From positions 62,001 to 126,000 of the forward strand of contig JADNRX010000074.1 in NCBI GenBank assembly GCA_015501595.1: a stretch of DNA of 64,000 nt, in the 5' to 3' direction. Shown here piece after piece: positions 60,560 to 64,000 of this stretch; positions within the stretch are counted from its first letter, which is position 1, and each line of letters starts with the position of its first letter. The position numbers and the translations under genes were made by a program. The notes beneath the pieces are model-generated. The model worked only from the letters and a program-made list of their open reading frames with translations. It was not told the DNA's origin and made no database searches. This DNA comes from Hymenopellis radicata. Taxonomy: Eukaryota; Basidiomycota; Agaricomycetes; Agaricales; Physalacriaceae.

Positions 60560-63151
60560 TTACACTAGCTTCTCGCCAGCTGCAACCCCGGCCTTGCTTG
60601 CGAGGCCGGCAGCTTTGCCGTCGGGAATGCGCACGAAGGCAAGCCGTCCTGAGTCCTCGCCATCAAGTATGTAATAGCCCTTTCTCTCGAACTGGATAAT
60701 GTCCCCTTTCTTTAATCCTCGCACGCTGGCATCCGCGAAGGCCTCGCGTTTGAACTCCGTGACAGGTGTAATATAGTCCGCGAGTGTATCCTGTTCCTCC
60801 AGTTTTTTCTTCGTAATGAGATAGTCGTAGTCCAGAAGAACAATGTCAGTGAGGGGGTGAGCAGGTGTGGGTGTAGCAAGCCAGGTAACCTTTTTCTTTG
60901 TTTTCTGAAAGTCGCCTTCCAAGTGTAGATCCAAAACGAGGGAGGTGACAACATTGGATGACGAGTATTCGCGCGAACGAACGATGGCGTTTCCCCAATT
61001 CATAAAGGTTACCTGAGTTTGTCTATCAGTCTAATCCGGAGAAGAGCGGACATTGACCGACGAACCTCCTCGTTGATATCAAAAGACTTTGCATCTTCCT
61101 GTTCAATCAGAACAGTCGACGCATAAACAACCTCTTTCTCGCCAATAGCGGGATTTTTCTTGTGCTTAGGGTGCCTCTTAACTTCATAGGCGGCTGGACC
61201 TCCAACGAGCGTGATGGAAACCCTAATTGGCATACAAAATCAGCCACGTACAGGTATTGAATGAGAGGACAGACATACATCCCCTCCGTCGCAATAGCCC
61301 AGAATCGGGGAGCTATGGGATCGATGACTTTTTTGTTGAGCGCCCATATAGAGTCCCATTCTAGGGAGACAACGGCTTGTGAGGGGCCCTGCGAGAGCAT
61401 GAATTGACGCAACGCATCGACCGTCATGCCGCGACGGCGAATGCCTATTTCACGGAATTGAGAAAAAGCATGGTACTTGAAAGTAGCCCTTACCACGGAC
61501 TGTAGGGAACCGCGGATCATCCCAGCCCCGCACCAAGCCTTGATCAACGAACCAATGAAGCTTGCGCTTGGAGAGAAGGGTGTATATAAAGTTCAACCGA
61601 CTGCACAGTAAGCACATATGTAGTTCGAAATGCAGTACACACACCTGAAATCCCAGATATGGACAGGCCGCAGGCCAAGCGCACTAATCATCCATAAATA
61701 TTGGGCATTACGGTCACGATATTCGTTCGTCCTCAGTGCGTGCGTCACACCCTCAACAGAATCTACTACCGGACACGCAAAGTCATAGGTTGGGTAGATC
61801 TTCCACTTGTCACTTCGAGAGCAGGAATTAGCCAGTAGCATGAGCAGTTGAATCAACAGAGCACAAACCCAGCGCGATGATGAGTTGCGACATTCGTCCT
61901 GTAGATAACGGGTCGCGCATAGCCTTGTTCGGATCGTCCAGGCTAATCTTGGCTCGGATGCACCACCGCAATCCTTCCGCGGTGCCCAAACGCATTTCCT
62001 CAAACCGCGCAAGATTCTCCTCGATACTGGCGTCACGCCTCTGAGAAGGGATTCCATGCCAACGCTCATGAGCCATGCGGGTGAGGTTGCCGTGCTGCTT
62101 GGATGGGCAAGAGCAAGGCAAGTTGGCGGGGTTGGTGTTGTCGGTATCATCAGCGTATGCCTTACCGTCGCGAATCATTTGCACGGCAAGGCTGTACAGT
62201 CTGTCGAAATGGTCTGAGGTATGAGTGACGGCGTCGCCCTCAATACCAAGGAGCCGGAGATCTTCAAGAATTGTCTCCTCAAACTCAGCCTATAGGCGAA
62301 TGAGCAACCAATATATATCTAGTGACGGTACTGACTTTTTCCTTTGTGGGATTGGTATCATCGAACCGAATGATTAGTTTGCCATCGTACATCTTGGCAA
62401 AATACTGATTCAACATGGCTGCCTTTGCATGTCCGATGTGCAGATAACCGCTCGGTTCAGGAGGAAATCTGGTTACGACCTGTCCCTGGATAGCGCCTTG
62501 AAGTCCCAGTGCGAATGAAGACGCCGTCTTCGAGCCGGAACGTGCCTTGTCGGCTTTCGCGTTCGTAAGTATTAGGAGCGCCGATTGAGCAGACGGTAGA
62601 CTTTCGAGATGGGAGAACCAGCGCAGTAGATGGCGCTGGCGCTGATTGTTTTTCAGAAGACCGAGAGGTTTGATAGAGCCTGATTGGACGATTAGGATTG
62701 AACCGGAGACAACAGATCCGACAAACCTTTTATCGCGCCCCAAACGGCCCAGTCGACGTAAGAAACATGGGGACCCGCAAAGAACGTTCGAAACGCCAGA
62801 TGATCATCGAGAGTATCCAGTGCCGCGACTAAGTCCTGGAAGGCCTCAATTCTCGGAAGGGTTGTGGCTAAGGTGAGGAACGATTGTCCCTGAGTCATTA
62901 GCCAGTTAACAACTGGGAAAATCTGTACAACAAACCTTCGTGCTTGTAGCGTCGATGGCGTAGGCTTTGGCTAAGGCATGTATGAGCTCATGTTCAGAAC
63001 CTGTAACTGTTTTGTTATCGATTTCAAGCACGGGGTCGGAAATGGAGGCATCGACGACAACAGTTGCAGTCTGAGAGTGAAGAGCGAATGCAGCAGCAGC
63101 GTAGGGAAAAGCTGTCAATGAAACAGTGAGGCGTCCAGGTGCTGGAGTCAT
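60560..63151 (-). CDS. GUS1: cytosolic glutamyl-tRNA synthetase
   Basis: Charges tRNA-Glu in the cytosol. Start at 63,151 ([20 protein letters not shown]). N-terminal GST-like domain ([13 protein letters not shown]) used for multi-synthetase assembly, then the class I core. HIGH motif in [61 protein letters not shown] and the KMSKS-type LLSKRKL, all as in the eukaryotic/archaeal GluRS/GlnRS branch. The C-terminal anticodon-binding beta barrels end [15 protein letters not shown]. About nine introns. One C is missing near 61,911 (RDPVIYRTN), breaking the frame just before an intron. GlnRS was considered; the cytosolic GluRS reading fits the sequence around the HIGH motif and the N-terminal GST domain better. 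Confidence 0.85.
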
Positions 63152-64000
63152 GATGGGGGTGAACTTTGGGGGATGAACGTGTAAACCAGACAGTGACTCT
63201 TACAAAAGTTCCCACGAAGGAACAATCCGATCGAGTCGCTTGAGCTCACTTGGACGTCGTATGTAGACGCTCTGGGAAGGCATTCCTGGTCTATTGGTAT
63301 CGTGAAAAGAGGTCCTGGGACTAATTAGAGGTCATGTCAGTCCCGCAATGCTGTAATTAATGCCTACGACAACAAGACCATCGCTGAGTACACTTACCAG
63401 CCTATAGGCGTTAAACAGTCGACGACAATGGCGACGGTGGTGGTGGCGGCGGCGGCAGGTAAGACCACCAATGAGGGAGCTAGAGGGAGCGCCAAGGGTT
63501 GACGAAGGGGCAAGTGAGCAAGTGAGGCCAACTGTACCTTCAAGTGAGGCAAGTACTAGTGAGTCTTGAGATACCTTGCCGAACTTGGCGGAGAACTAAG
63601 TGCAGCAAGTGACCACAAGTGAGGTCCAGAAATTCACTTTATTCACTCTCGAATGCGTCGCGTCGCGTCAATTAATATTGGTCATGCTTTTGCGTTCTAC
63701 TGTCTGATCAGCAGATCCTCCAGATTTCAGATATCGCGGTTCTTTCAAATTGACGGCTTGCTATACAGTGAAATATAAATACAAAGTCTATGATTCCGGG
63801 GGGCTTTCGCTGAGTGTAGCGCAATAATCGCTACGAGGACTAGCCAATAGTGGCATCCTCTCATTCCGCTCCGCCGAATTATTCCGTCGTTCGCGTTCCA
63901 CAATGCTGTCATCACGTCAGTCAGAAGTGGAAGAAGAAGAACGACAAACAAAGTACCCTTTCATGATCGCGCTCGTAGTCATTCGCCTCGCTCTCCGCTT
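63152..64000. other. upstream region of the GluRS gene; low-complexity and CAAGTGA cluster
   Basis: No gene recognised. A GGT/GGC-rich simple repeat lies at about 63,430-63,460. Between 63,510 and 63,625 the heptamer caagtga occurs about six times. The end of the window may include a neighbouring gene's promoter. Confidence 0.4.

Overview
The window is nuclear DNA of a filamentous basidiomycete, most likely an Agaricomycete. Genes are cut by many introns of 45-60 nt with GT-AG ends and CTAAC/CTGAC-type branch sites. The spermidine synthase and saccharopine reductase genes are fused, as is known for basidiomycetes. Other genes (ceramide glucosyltransferase, Kre6/Skn1-type GH16, Ima1, Prm10/ThrE-type transporter, PTS2 thiolase) also fit. 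There are no prokaryotic features.

Layout. 1-15.4 kb is ordinary core genome: N-acetylglutamate synthase (5' end outside the window), an AT-hook orphan on the minus strand, ceramide glucosyltransferase, a HIRAN-SNF2-RING helicase of the HLTF/Rad5 type with two SUMO-interacting motifs, a gene-poor stretch, then the SPE3-LYS9 fusion. 15.5-47.2 kb is a rearranged accessory locus. Its core is a large diverged inverted duplication: arm A about 19,173-27,460 and arm B about 36,237-43,355, with an 8.8 kb single-copy spacer holding GH16, SNAP43-like, Ima1 and a Mid2-like sensor. Each arm carries, from spacer outward, a small secreted cysteine-rich peptide gene, a divergent homeodomain-like gene (HDL-A), a short conserved stretch, an F-box gene and a second homeodomain-like gene (HDL-B). 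Arm A also has a PP2C phosphatase that arm B has lost (or never had). Further out, another inverted pair consists of an orphan KKRKV-containing gene: intact at 15,962-16,638 and, at 43,443-47,199, split by a 3,056 bp TIR element with a 3 bp target duplication. A Prm10-like transporter gene lies at the outer edge of arm A, and a partial copy of its 5' end lies on the far side of the orphan gene. 47.9-63.2 kb is again mostly core: TatD nuclease, peroxisomal thiolase, a membrane-anchored heparinase II/III-like protein, a coiled-coil/PD-(D/E)XK-like orphan, an F-box/LRR-like protein, a short-chain dehydrogenase and cytosolic glutamyl-tRNA synthetase.

Quality note. At least a dozen conserved genes are broken by single missing bases, most in short homopolymers. 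The same kind of private indel separates the two duplicated arms. This looks like uncorrected long-read error rather than decay, so frame breaks here should not be read as pseudogenisation without polishing.

How genes work together: few form a pathway. NAGS (arginine) and LYS9 (lysine) are amino-acid biosynthesis steps. The GH16, the Mid2-like sensor and probably the lyase-like protein act at the cell surface. HLTF-like and TatD act on DNA. The most unusual content is the pair of paralogous homeodomain-like proteins, each present in both inverted arms next to F-box and secreted-peptide genes.
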